Position numbers and translations under genes: made by a program | Assembly: GCA_019690055.1 (NCBI GenBank) | Contig: JADGGF010000058.1 | Location: forward strand, 1 to 13,891 | Origin: Micromonosporaceae bacterium | GTDB taxonomy: Bacteria > Actinomycetota > Actinomycetes > Mycobacteriales > Micromonosporaceae | DNA: 13,891 nucleotides | Direction of reading: 5' to 3' | The notes under the pieces: generated by a model | Seen by the model: only the letters and a program-made list of their open reading frames with translations | What the model was told of the DNA's origin: nothing | The model's database searches: none | In this document: positions 1 through 6,363 of the stretch, piece by piece | Numbering within the stretch: position 1 is the first letter of the stretch | Layout of the letters: every line of letters begins with the position of its first letter

Positions 1-365
1 ATGCCGGGTGGGGCCGTGACCACGACGGGGTGGGAGAAGCCGAGCGCGAACTCCAGGTCCGGTCCCTTCTGGGTGACCCGGTAACCGGTGCCGGCGATCT
101 CCAGCGACTTGCGGTAGCCCTCGGTGACCCCCACGACCATGTTCGCCACCAGCGTGCGCGACAGCCCGTGGAGCTCCTTCGCCCGCCGCTCGTCGTTGGG
201 GCGCGTCAGCACCAGCGCGCCGTCCTCGGCCCGCTCGACCTTGATCGGCTCAGCCACCGTGTGGGACAGCTCGCCCTTGGGGCCCTTGACCCGAACCGTC
301 TGGCCGGTAATCGTCACCTCGACCCCGGCCGGCACGGGGATCGGCCTACGCCCGATTCGCGACAT
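1..365 (-). CDS. rplF: 50S ribosomal protein L6, N-terminal part (3' end outside window)
   Basis: L6 is a large-subunit protein that binds 23S rRNA near the factor-binding site and sarcin-ricin loop. The reading frame begins with ATG at 365 and gives MSRIGRRPIPVPAGVEVTI, the classic L6 N-terminus. It then runs through a conserved TVAEPIKVERAEDGALVL-type segment and LHGLSRTLVANMVVGVTEGY. About 121 residues are visible before the window edge, roughly two thirds of the usual length near 180, so the gene is cut by the window and not broken. It lies 12 nt downstream of rpsH in the standard spc order S8-L6. The start is fixed by the conserved MSRIG. I see no separate promoter, so it should be transcribed with the genes upstream. 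Confidence 0.96.
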   Translation of the reverse strand, partial: MSRIGRRPIPVPAGVEVTITGQTVRVKGPKGELSHTVAEPIKVERAEDGALVLTRPNDERRAKELHGLSRTLVANMVVGVTEGYRKSLEIAGTGYRVTQKGPDLEFALGFSHPVVVTAPPG

Positions 366-377
366 GTTCGTCTTCCC

Positions 378-785
378 TTACCAGACCCAGGCGAGGACTT
401 CCCCGCCCACGTTGCGCTTGCGGGCCTGCCGGTCGGTCAGCAGCCCCTGCGATGTCGAGATGATGGCGATGCCGAGACCGCCGAGCACCCGCGGCATCTC
501 CTTGGCCTTGGCGTAGACCCGCAGGCCCGGCTTCGACACGCGACGGATGCCGGCGAGGCTGCGCTCGCGGTGCGGGCCGTACTTGAGCTCCACCACCAAC
601 GTCTTGCCGACGGAGCCTTCCTTCGGCTCCTCGACCGACCACGACGCGACGTAGCCCTCGGTCTTGAGGACCTCGGCGATGCTCGCCTTGATCTTCGAGT
701 AGGGCATCGACACCTTGTCGTGGTACGCCTGGTTGGCGTTACGCAGACGGGTGAGCATGTCTGCGATCGGATCGGTCATCGTCAT
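378..785 (-). CDS. rpsH: 30S ribosomal protein S8
   Basis: S8 is a primary 16S rRNA binder of the central domain (helix 21 region) and is needed early in small-subunit assembly. The 135-residue product starts MTMTDPIADMLTRLRNAN and ends in the family signature GGLGIAIISTSQGLLTDRQARKRNVGGEVLAWVW-type C-terminus, where the STSQG loop and the final aromatic residues contact RNA. Length is normal (about 132-135). Two in-frame ATGs lie two codons apart (785 and 779). I use the upstream one, which is common in actinobacteria, but the other cannot be excluded. A 115-nt spacer separates it from rpsZ, the longest gap inside the S10-spc run, and holds a small hairpin. In E. coli S8 represses spc translation at the L5 gene; nothing here shows the same site. 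Confidence 0.98.
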   Translation of the reverse strand: MTMTDPIADMLTRLRNANQAYHDKVSMPYSKIKASIAEVLKTEGYVASWSVEEPKEGSVGKTLVVELKYGPHRERSLAGIRRVSKPGLRVYAKAKEMPRVLGGLGIAIISTSQGLLTDRQARKRNVGGEVLAWVW

Positions 786-850
786 GGTTACAGGTTCACC
801 CTTCTCGCCGCGGTTCCCGTCGGGCGGGCCTTCGGCGAAGATCCTCGGTT

Positions 851-866
851 CATGCCCACAGGCATG
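851..866 (-). other. Small hairpin in the rpsZ-rpsH spacer
   Basis: The spacer 786-900 contains a perfect 6-bp inverted repeat, CATGCC and GGCATG, around a 4-nt loop. This is a stable small hairpin in the transcript between S14 and S8. No U-tract follows, so it is unlikely to be a terminator. It may affect mRNA stability or processing, or rpsH translation, but that is inference. Confidence 0.4.
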
Positions 867-900
867 GTGGTAAATGCTCGAATGCAGCTGCTCGGTGGTC

Positions 901-1086
901 CTACCAGGACGCCTTCGCGACGCCGGGCAGCTCGCCCCGGTGCGCCATCTCGCGGATGCAGATCCGGCACAGGCCGAACTTGCGGTACACCGCCTTGGGC
1001 CGGCCGCACCGCTGGCAGCGGGTGTAGGCCCGCACCGCGAACTTCGGCTTCCGCGCGGCCTTGAGGATCAGCGCCTTCTTCGCCAT
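901..1086 (-). CDS. rpsZ: 30S ribosomal protein S14, type Z (zinc-binding; also called rpsN)
   Basis: S14 sits in the small-subunit head next to S3, S10 and S19 and helps late assembly. The 61-residue protein is the short zinc-ribbon form: two CxxC pairs at C24/C27 and C40/C43 (TRCQRCGRP and GLCRICIRE) form the Zn site. Length matches type Z S14 (61 aa) and not the zinc-free form (about 100 aa). The ATG at 1086 lies 7 nt after the rplE stop, and that TAA is part of the likely ribosome-binding sequence TAAGGAA. Many actinobacteria also encode a zinc-free S14 used during zinc starvation; no such gene is in this window. Confidence 0.98.
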   Translation of the reverse strand: MAKKALILKAARKPKFAVRAYTRCQRCGRPKAVYRKFGLCRICIREMAHRGELPGVAKASW

Positions 1087-1093
1087 GGCTTCC

Positions 1094-1660
1094 TTATGCC
1101 TCCTTGAACGGAAAGCCCAGCAGCTTGAGCAGCGCCCGGCCCTCGTCGTCGGTCTTGGCCGTGGTCACGACCGTGATGTCCATGCCGCGCACCCGGTCGA
1201 TGCGGTCCTGGTCGACCTCGTGGAACACCGACTGCTCGGTGAGCCCGAAGGTGTAGTTGCCGTGGCCGTCGAGCTTGCGCCCGTCCAGCCCGCGGAAGTC
1301 GCGGATCCGGGGCAGCGCGATCGACAGCAGCCGGTCCAGGAACTCCCACATCCGGTCGCCGCGCAGCGTCACCTTGGCGCCGATGGGCATACCCTCGCGC
1401 AGCTTGAACTGGGCGATGGACTTCTTGGCCCGACGGATCTGCGGCTTCTGGCCGGTGATCGCGGCCAGGTCGCGGACCGCGCCGTCCATGACCTTGGCGT
1501 CCCGGGCGGCGTCCCCCACGCCCATGTTGACCACGATCTTCACCAGGCGCGGTACCTGCATCGGATTGCGGTACCCGAACTCGGCCTTCATCGCATCGAT
1601 GATCTCGTTGCGATAACGCTCCTTGAGCCGAGGAACTGGGGGAGCGGTCACGGTCGTCAT
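1094..1660 (-). CDS. rplE: 50S ribosomal protein L5
   Basis: L5 binds 5S rRNA in the central protuberance and contacts the P-site tRNA and S13. The 188-residue product shows the typical L5 blocks: RYRNEIIDAM at the N-terminus, VPRLVKIVVNMGVGDA (about residues 37-52), TGQKPQIRRAKKSIAQFKLREGMPIG, the GLDGRKLDGHGNYTFGLTEQ-type region, and a C-terminal MDITVVTTAKTDDEGRALL motif. Length is usual (about 180-190). The ATG at 1660 overlaps the rplX stop by 4 nt (ATGA), suggesting translational coupling. Nothing is missing or frameshifted. Confidence 0.98.
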   Translation of the reverse strand: MTTVTAPPVPRLKERYRNEIIDAMKAEFGYRNPMQVPRLVKIVVNMGVGDAARDAKVMDGAVRDLAAITGQKPQIRRAKKSIAQFKLREGMPIGAKVTLRGDRMWEFLDRLLSIALPRIRDFRGLDGRKLDGHGNYTFGLTEQSVFHEVDQDRIDRVRGMDITVVTTAKTDDEGRALLKLLGFPFKEA

Positions 1661-1974
1661 GGCAGGTCCTTACCGTTGGTGCGCGCGACGCGGATCTTCT
1701 GGCCGTTCTCGTCGATGCGGTAGCCGACGCGCGTCGGCTTGCCGTCCGAGTCGACCACCATCACGTTGGAGACATCGATCGGCGCCTCCTGGGTGATGAT
1801 GCCTCCGGTCTGCGACCCGCGCTGGGTCTGCCGGATGCGCGTGTGCCGCTTGACCCGGTTGACGCCCTCGACGATGACCTTGCCCTCACGCGGCAGGGCG
1901 GTGAGGACCGTCCCCCGGGCCCCCTTGTCCTTGCCGGCGATGACCTCGACGGTGTCACCCTTCTTGATCTTCAC
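1657..1974 (-). CDS. rplX: 50S ribosomal protein L24
   Basis: L24 is an assembly-initiator protein that binds the 5' domain of 23S rRNA and lies near the polypeptide exit. The 105-residue product starts MKIKKGDTVEVIAGKDKG, the KOW motif that defines the family. It continues with KVIVEGVNRVKRHTR and a basic C-terminal part (YRIDENGQKIRVARTNGKDL). The start codon is GTG (1974), two nt after the rplN stop. The KOW motif begins immediately after the start, so no upstream extension is needed. It overlaps rplE by 4 nt. Confidence 0.97.
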   Translation of the reverse strand: MKIKKGDTVEVIAGKDKGARGTVLTALPREGKVIVEGVNRVKRHTRIRQTQRGSQTGGIITQEAPIDVSNVMVVDSDGKPTRVGYRIDENGQKIRVARTNGKDLP

Positions 1975-1976
1975 GG

Positions 1977-2345
1977 CTACAACACCTCCGGGGCCAAGCT
2001 GATGATCTTCATGAACCGCTTGTCCCGCAGCTCACGGCCGACCGGGCCGAAGATGCGCGTGCCGCGCGGATCCCCGCCGTCCTTGATGATGACCGCGGCG
2101 TTCTCGTCGAAGCGGATGTACGACCCGTCCGGACGCCGGCGCTCCTTGGCGGTGCGGACGACCACGGCCTTGACCACGTCGCCCTTCTTCACGCCCGCGC
2201 CCGGGATGGCGTCCTTGACCGTGGCGACGATGATGTCGCCAATGCCGGCGTAGCGGCGGCCCGAGCCACCGAGCACCCGGATGCACAGGATCTCCCGCGC
2301 ACCCGTGTTGTCGGCGACCTTCAGTCGCGTCTCCTGCTGAATCAT
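1977..2345 (-). CDS. rplN: 50S ribosomal protein L14
   Basis: L14 binds 23S rRNA at the subunit interface, near L19 and intersubunit bridge B8. The 122-residue product begins MIQQETRLKVADNTGARE and carries the family signature around VVVRTAKERRRPDGSYIRFDENAAVI. It ends in RELRDKRFMKIISLAPEVL. The frame is open for 11 more codons upstream, but I place the start at the ATG at 2345. It gives the exact conserved N-terminus and the standard 122-aa length, and it overlaps the rpsQ stop by 4 nt (ATGA). This junction is where the S10 genes meet the spc genes, and there is no room for a promoter or terminator between them. Confidence 0.98.
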   Translation of the reverse strand: MIQQETRLKVADNTGAREILCIRVLGGSGRRYAGIGDIIVATVKDAIPGAGVKKGDVVKAVVVRTAKERRRPDGSYIRFDENAAVIIKDGGDPRGTRIFGPVGRELRDKRFMKIISLAPEVL

Positions 2346-2626
2346 TTGGCCCGCTCCAGAATCTCCACAACGCGCCACCGCTTGGTCGCCGACAGCGGGC
2401 GGGTCTCCATGATGGACACCCGGTCGCCGACGCCGGCCGAGTTGTTCTCGTCGTGGGCCTTGAGCCGACTGGTGCGGCGCATGACCTTGCCGTAGAGCGG
2501 GTGCTTGACCCGGTCCTCGACCTGGACCACCACGGTCTTGTCCATCTTGTCGCTCACCACGATGCCCTCACGAACCTTGCGCCGATTGCGCGCCGGGGCA
2601 GCGGTGGTGCTGGCATTCTCAGTCAT
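2342..2626 (-). CDS. rpsQ: 30S ribosomal protein S17
   Basis: S17 is a primary 16S rRNA 5'-domain binder with an OB fold. The 94-residue product has a short low-complexity N-terminus (MTENASTTAAPARNRR), then REGIVVSDKMDKTVVVQVEDRVKHPLYGKVMRRTSRLKAHDE and the conserved GDRVSIMETRPLSATKRWRVVEI block. The core is normal; the extra N-terminal residues make it slightly longer than E. coli S17 (84 aa), as often in actinobacteria. The ATG at 2626 overlaps the rpmC stop by 4 nt, and the 3' end overlaps rplN in the same way. Confidence 0.98.
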   Translation of the reverse strand: MTENASTTAAPARNRRKVREGIVVSDKMDKTVVVQVEDRVKHPLYGKVMRRTSRLKAHDENNSAGVGDRVSIMETRPLSATKRWRVVEILERAK

Positions 2627-2856
2627 GCAGTCACCTCAGACGGTTCAACCGAGAGCCCGAGCTCGCGCTCGCGCATGATCGTGTAGATCCGGGCGATCTC
2701 GTGCCGGACCACCTTCAGCCGGCGGTGGTTGTCGAGCTGGCCGGTGGCGGACTGGACCCGCAGGTTGAACAGCTCGGCCTTGGCCTCCTTGAGCCGCTCC
2801 ACGAGTTGCTCGCGCGTCAGCTCGCGCAGCTCGTTGGCCTTCGTACCCGCGGCCAT
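2623..2856 (-). CDS. rpmC: 50S ribosomal protein L29
   Basis: L29 is a small two-helix protein beside the exit tunnel, next to L23, where trigger factor and SRP dock. The 77-residue product reads MAAGTKANELRELTREQLVERL, then KAELFNLRVQSATGQLDNHRRLKVVRHEIARIYTIMRER, the conserved L29 core. It ends in a short acidic tail (LGLSVEPSEVTA). The ATG at 2856 shares one nt with the rplP stop (TGATG). It also overlaps rpsQ by 4 nt, so the run rplP-rpmC-rpsQ-rplN has overlapping ends throughout. Confidence 0.97.
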   Translation of the reverse strand: MAAGTKANELRELTREQLVERLKEAKAELFNLRVQSATGQLDNHRRLKVVRHEIARIYTIMRERELGLSVEPSEVTA

Positions 2857-3317
2857 CAGGACTCACCCGCCTTCCGCGACGCTGGCGGAGCCGACGTCAG
2901 ATCGTCCGCCCGCGTGATGATGCGGCACTTCATGGGCAGCTTGTGGATCGCCCGCCGCATCGCCTCCCGCGCCGTGGCCTCGTTCGGGAACGACATCTCG
3001 AACAGCACGCGGCCCGGCTTGATGTTGGCGATCCACCACTCGGGCGAGCCCTTGCCGGAGCCCATCCGGGTCTCGGCCGGCTTCTTGGTGATGGCCCGGT
3101 CCGGGAAGACGTTGATCCACACCTTGCCGCCCCGCTTGATGTGGCGGGTCATGGCGATACGGGCCGCCTCGATCTGGCGGTTCGTGACGTACGCCGGCTC
3201 GAGCGCCTGGATGCCGTACTCCCCGAACACCACCCGGGTACCGCCCTTGCTGACGCCGCGACGGTCGGGGTGGTGCGGCTTACGAAAGCCGCCCGGCGGC
3301 TTACGAGGCATCAACAT
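2856..3317 (-). CDS. rplP: 50S ribosomal protein L16, with an unusual C-terminal insertion
   Basis: L16 lies by the A site and helps tRNA accommodation and the final shaping of the peptidyl transferase centre. Conserved blocks are GGTRVVFGEYGIQALEP (26-41), YVTNRQIEAARIAMTRHIKRGGKVWINVFPD (43-73), KPAETRMGSGKGSPEWWIA (79-97) and KLPMKCRII (127-135). The start is ATG at 3317, 3 nt after the rpsC stop. Length is 153 against about 136-141 in most bacteria. The extra residues lie near the C-terminus: after CRIITR the protein has DDLTSAPPASRKA before the usual terminal AGES. The N-terminus (MLMPRKPPGGFRKPHHPDRR) also differs from the common MLIPRRVKHRK form. The frame is intact on both sides, so this looks like a real tail change and not a frameshift. 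Confidence 0.97.
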   Translation of the reverse strand: MLMPRKPPGGFRKPHHPDRRGVSKGGTRVVFGEYGIQALEPAYVTNRQIEAARIAMTRHIKRGGKVWINVFPDRAITKKPAETRMGSGKGSPEWWIANIKPGRVLFEMSFPNEATAREAMRRAIHKLPMKCRIITRADDLTSAPPASRKAGES

Positions 3318-3320
3318 GTC

Positions 3321-4184
3321 TCAGCCCTCCTGGCTCTCGGTCGACGTTCCGGCGTTCTCAGCCACGGACTCCGGAACCTCCGGCGACGCTTGTGCAGCGG
3401 CGGCCTCGGCCGACTCGGCGGCCTGGGCGCTGGCCCGGCCGGCCTCGGTGCCCGCGGGGGTGGTGCCGGCGGCGCCCGAACGGACCCGGCCGCGGGCGCC
3501 CCGCGCGGCCCGGGCCTCACGCCGGGGCCGGCCAGCCGCGGCCGGCTCCGCCTGGGCGCCCGTGCTGTCACCCTTGTAGATCCAGACCTTGACGCCGATG
3601 CGCCCGAACGTGGTCCGCGCCTCGAAGAAGCCGTAGTCAATGTTGGCGCGCAGCGTGTGCAGCGGCACCCGGCCCTCGCGGTAGAACTCCGTCCGGCTCA
3701 TCTCGGCGCCACCCAGCCGACCGGAGACCTGCACCCGGATCCCCTTGACGGCGGTGTTCTTCATCGCCGACTGCATCGACTTGCGCATCGCCCGCCGGAA
3801 GCTCACCCGGCTGGAGAGCTGCTCGGCCACAGCCTGCGCCACCAGCTGCGCGTCGGACTCGGGCGTCTTCACCTCGAGGATGTTCACCTGGACCTGCTTG
3901 CCGGTGAGCTTCTCCAGGTTCGTGCGCAGCTTCTCCGCCTCGGCGCCCTTGCGGCCGATCACGATGCCGGGCCGCGCCGTGAAGATGTCGATGCGCACCC
4001 GGTCCCGGGTCCGCTCGATGTCCACCTTGGACACACCGGCCCGCTCCAGGCCCTTGGCCATGGCGCGCCGAATCTTCACGTCCTCGGCGATGTAGTCCTT
4101 GTAGAGCTTGTCCGCGTACCAGCGCGACTTCCAGTCACTGGAGATACCGAGCCGGAACCCGGTGGGGTGAACCTTCTGACCCAT
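3321..4184 (-). CDS. rpsC: 30S ribosomal protein S3 with long Ala-rich C-terminal tail
   Basis: S3 lines the mRNA entry site in the small-subunit head with S4 and S5 and contributes to mRNA unwinding. The 287-residue product starts MGQKVHPTGFRLG. It has a type II KH domain with the GxxG loop GRKG at 77-80, and a conserved C-terminal domain from about 120 to 206 (SGRLGGAEMSRTEFYREGRVPLHTLRA is the family signature). Residues about 207-287 form a low-complexity tail rich in Ala, Gly, Arg and later Glu/Ser, basic first and acidic toward the end. E. coli S3 is about 233 aa; longer tails are common in actinobacteria. The start overlaps the rplV stop by one nt (TAATG). Confidence 0.98.
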   Translation of the reverse strand: MGQKVHPTGFRLGISSDWKSRWYADKLYKDYIAEDVKIRRAMAKGLERAGVSKVDIERTRDRVRIDIFTARPGIVIGRKGAEAEKLRTNLEKLTGKQVQVNILEVKTPESDAQLVAQAVAEQLSSRVSFRRAMRKSMQSAMKNTAVKGIRVQVSGRLGGAEMSRTEFYREGRVPLHTLRANIDYGFFEARTTFGRIGVKVWIYKGDSTGAQAEPAAAGRPRREARAARGARGRVRSGAAGTTPAGTEAGRASAQAAESAEAAAAQASPEVPESVAENAGTSTESQEG

Positions 4185-4888
4185 TACTCGGTCTCCTCCT
4201 CAGCCGGCTGGGCGGCCTTCTGCTTCCCGTTCGCTCTCGCCTTCTTCGCCGGCTTGGCCTCCCCGGCCGACGCCGACGCCTCGTCGTTCGCGCGTGGCTG
4301 CGCCTTCTTCGCCGCCGCCTTGGTCGCCTTCTTCGCGGGCGCCTTCGCGGTCTCGGTCTTCGCCGACGCCGCCTCGGTCTCGGCTGCCGCGGTCGCCGCC
4401 TCCTCCGGCTCGACGGGCGCGGCCGTCTCGGCCGGCGCGGCCGCCTTGGTGGCCTTCGCCCGGCCGGCGGGAGCCGCCTTGGTGGCCGGGCGGCCCGGCC
4501 CGGCCGCACGCCGGCGGTTGAGGCTCGGCGCGAGCACGCTCTCGACCTCGATCGTGATGTGGCACGTACGCTTACGAATCCGGTAGGCGCGGCCCTGCGC
4601 GCGCGGCCGGAACCGCTTGAGCGTGGGGCCCTCGTCGACGTACGCCGCCCGCACCAGCAGCGACTCGGGGTCCAGCCGCTCGTTGTTCTCGGCGTTCGCG
4701 ATCGCGCTGGCGAGGACCTTGTAGACGGTCTGGCTCGCCGCCTGCGGCGCGAACTTCAGCACCGTGAGCGCCTCCTGGGCCGGCAGGCCGCGCACGAGGT
4801 TGACCACGCGGCGCGCCTTCATCGGCGAGATGCGCACGTGGCGGGCGACCGCTCGCGCGCCCGGCAGCGTGACGGTGGGTGTAGCCAT
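4184..4888 (-). CDS. rplV: 50S ribosomal protein L22 with about 115-residue histone-like tail
   Basis: L22 spans 23S rRNA domains, and its extended beta-hairpin lines the exit tunnel near the macrolide site. The core is residues about 1-118: ARHVRISPMKARRVVNLVRG (15-34), ASAIANAENN (60-69) and the tunnel loop and following strand VDEGPTLKRFRPRAQGRA (84-101), then RTCHITIEV. The start is ATG at 4888, 34 nt after rpsS. Residues 119-234 are a low-complexity tail of Ala, Lys, Glu, Thr and Pro with alternating basic and acidic blocks, including KAPAKKATKAAAKKA, like histone H1-type tails. Most bacterial L22 are about 110-130 aa; M. tuberculosis L22 also carries a tail. Core residues give no hint of macrolide-resistance changes. 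Confidence 0.98.
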   Translation of the reverse strand: MATPTVTLPGARAVARHVRISPMKARRVVNLVRGLPAQEALTVLKFAPQAASQTVYKVLASAIANAENNERLDPESLLVRAAYVDEGPTLKRFRPRAQGRAYRIRKRTCHITIEVESVLAPSLNRRRAAGPGRPATKAAPAGRAKATKAAAPAETAAPVEPEEAATAAAETEAASAKTETAKAPAKKATKAAAKKAQPRANDEASASAGEAKPAKKARANGKQKAAQPAEEETE

Positions 4889-4922
4889 CGACAGTCCCCT
4901 TTATTGCTCTCGCACAAGGCGC

Positions 4923-5204
4923 CTAGCGGCGGCGGCTCTTGCGGTCTTCCTTCTCGTGTCCCTTGAAGGTGCGGGTCAGCGCGAACTCGCCGAGTTTGTG
5001 GCCGACCATCGCCTCGGTGATGAACACCGGAACGTGCTTGCGTCCATCGTGGACGGCGATGGTGTGACCCAGCATCTCCGGGATGATCGTCGACCGGCGG
5101 GACCAGGTCTTGATCACGTTCTTGGTGTTGCGCTCGTTCTGCGCCTCCACCTTCTTGAGCAGGTGGTCGTCGACGAACGGGCCCTTCTTCAGACTGCGCG
5201 GCAT
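4923..5204 (-). CDS. rpsS: 30S ribosomal protein S19
   Basis: S19 is a head protein that pairs with S13 and contacts the A-site finger and bridge B1a. The 93-residue product begins MPRSLKKGPFVDDHLLKKV and has the family signature IVPEMLGHTIAVHDGRKHVPVFITEAMVGHKLGEF-like block (here TIIPEMLGHTIAVHDGRKH), ending in a basic KEDRKSRRR tail. Length is normal. The ATG at 5204 follows the rplB stop by 3 nt, and a 34-nt gap follows before rplV. Confidence 0.98.
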   Translation of the reverse strand: MPRSLKKGPFVDDHLLKKVEAQNERNTKNVIKTWSRRSTIIPEMLGHTIAVHDGRKHVPVFITEAMVGHKLGEFALTRTFKGHEKEDRKSRRR

Positions 5205-5207
5205 TTC

Positions 5208-6047
5208 CTAACCCCGCTTCCGGTTGGCGTAGCGACGACGAACGATCAGCCGGTCGCTGGGCAGGTTGGCCCGGCGCGTGCGCCCCTCCGGCTTGCCCTT
5301 CGGGTTGACCGGGTGGCGGCCACCCGAGGTCTTGCCCTCACCACCACCGTGCGGGTGGTCCACCGGGTTCATGGCGACACCCCGAACCGAGGGCCGCTTG
5401 CCCTTCCACCGCATGCGACCAGCCTTGCCCCAGCTGATGTTGGACTGGTCGGCGTTACCGATCTCGCCGACGGTGGCGCGGCAGCGCACGTCGACCCGCC
5501 GGATCTCGCCCGACGGCATGCGCAGCGTCGCGTAGTTGCCCTCGCGGCCGAGCAGCTGGATGCTGACGCCGGCCGAGCGGGCCAGCTTCGCCCCGCCGCC
5601 CGGGCGCAGCTCCACCGCGTGGATCTGGGTACCCACCGGGATGTTGCGCAGCGGCAGGTTGTTGCCCGGCTTGATGTCCGCCGTGGGGCCGGACTCGACG
5701 CGGTCGCCCTGCTTGAGGTCCTTCGGCGCGAGGATGTAGCGCTTCTCGCCGTCGAAGTAGTGCAGGAGGGCGATGCGCGCGGTGCGGTTGGGGTCGTACT
5801 CGATGTGCGCGACCTTCGCCGGCACGCCGTCCTTGTCCACCCGCTTGAAGTCGATCAGCCGGTACTGACGCTTGTGCCCGCCGCCCTGGTGCCGAGCGGT
5901 CACCCGACCGTTGACGTTGCGGCCGCCCTTGTTGTGCAGCGGGCGCAGCAGCGACTTCTCGGGCGTCGACCGGGTGATCTCGGCGAAGTCGGCGACGCTG
6001 GCCCCTCGGCGACCGGCCGTGGTGGGCTTGTACTTACGGATAGCCAT
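5208..6047 (-). CDS. rplB: 50S ribosomal protein L2
   Basis: L2 is one of the most conserved ribosomal proteins; it is needed for subunit association and for assembly of the peptidyl transferase centre. The 279-residue product starts MAIRKYKPTTAGRRGASV. It shows RHQGGGHKRQYRLIDFKR (52-69), the OB/SH3-like RNA-binding core, GTQIHAVELRPGGGAKLARSAG (139-160), and the invariant MNPVDHPHGGGEGKTSGGRHPV segment (226-247). The His at about 231 in that segment corresponds to the E. coli His229 discussed for activity. Length is standard (about 275-280). The ATG at 6047 is 13 nt after rplW. Confidence 0.98.
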   Translation of the reverse strand: MAIRKYKPTTAGRRGASVADFAEITRSTPEKSLLRPLHNKGGRNVNGRVTARHQGGGHKRQYRLIDFKRVDKDGVPAKVAHIEYDPNRTARIALLHYFDGEKRYILAPKDLKQGDRVESGPTADIKPGNNLPLRNIPVGTQIHAVELRPGGGAKLARSAGVSIQLLGREGNYATLRMPSGEIRRVDVRCRATVGEIGNADQSNISWGKAGRMRWKGKRPSVRGVAMNPVDHPHGGGEGKTSGGRHPVNPKGKPEGRTRRANLPSDRLIVRRRYANRKRG

Positions 6048-6060
6048 TGTCCCCTACCCC

Positions 6061-6363
6061 TCAGCTCACCGGTCCGCCGAAGGCGTCGATCCGGTCACCG
6101 TCGGCGAGCTTCACCATGGCGCGCTTGGTGTCCTTCCGCTTGCCGATGCCGAACCGGGTACGGCGGCGCTTGCCCTCCCGGTTGGACGTGTTCACGGCGA
6201 CCACGCGCACGTTGAAGATCTGCTGGATCGCGATCTTGATCTGCGTCTTGTTCGCGTCCGGGTGGACCAGGAACGTGTACCAGTTCTTCTCCAGCTCCGC
6301 GTAGGACTTCTCCGACACCACCGGTGCCAGGATCACGTCCCGCGGGTCGGCCACCGTGGTCAT
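6061..6363 (-). CDS. rplW: 50S ribosomal protein L23
   Basis: L23 is at the tunnel exit and is the docking site for trigger factor and SRP. The 100-residue product reads MTTVADPRDVILAPVVSEKS, then YTFLVHPDANKTQIKIAIQQIFNVRVVAVNTSNREGKRRR and ends in KRAMVKLADGDRIDAF. The frame stays open upstream for 51 codons, but those read as the shadow of rplD. The ATG at 6363 gives the expected length and N-terminus and overlaps the rplD stop by 4 nt (ATGA). Confidence 0.97.
   Translation of the reverse strand: MTTVADPRDVILAPVVSEKSYAELEKNWYTFLVHPDANKTQIKIAIQQIFNVRVVAVNTSNREGKRRRTRFGIGKRKDTKRAMVKLADGDRIDAFGGPVS

Noticed and set aside
2943..6215. Long plus-strand open frames (2943-4586 and 4764-6215) opposite rpsC, rplV, rplB and others
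   Set aside because: They cross several real genes on the other strand, have biased composition and no family signature; they follow from third-position GC bias.
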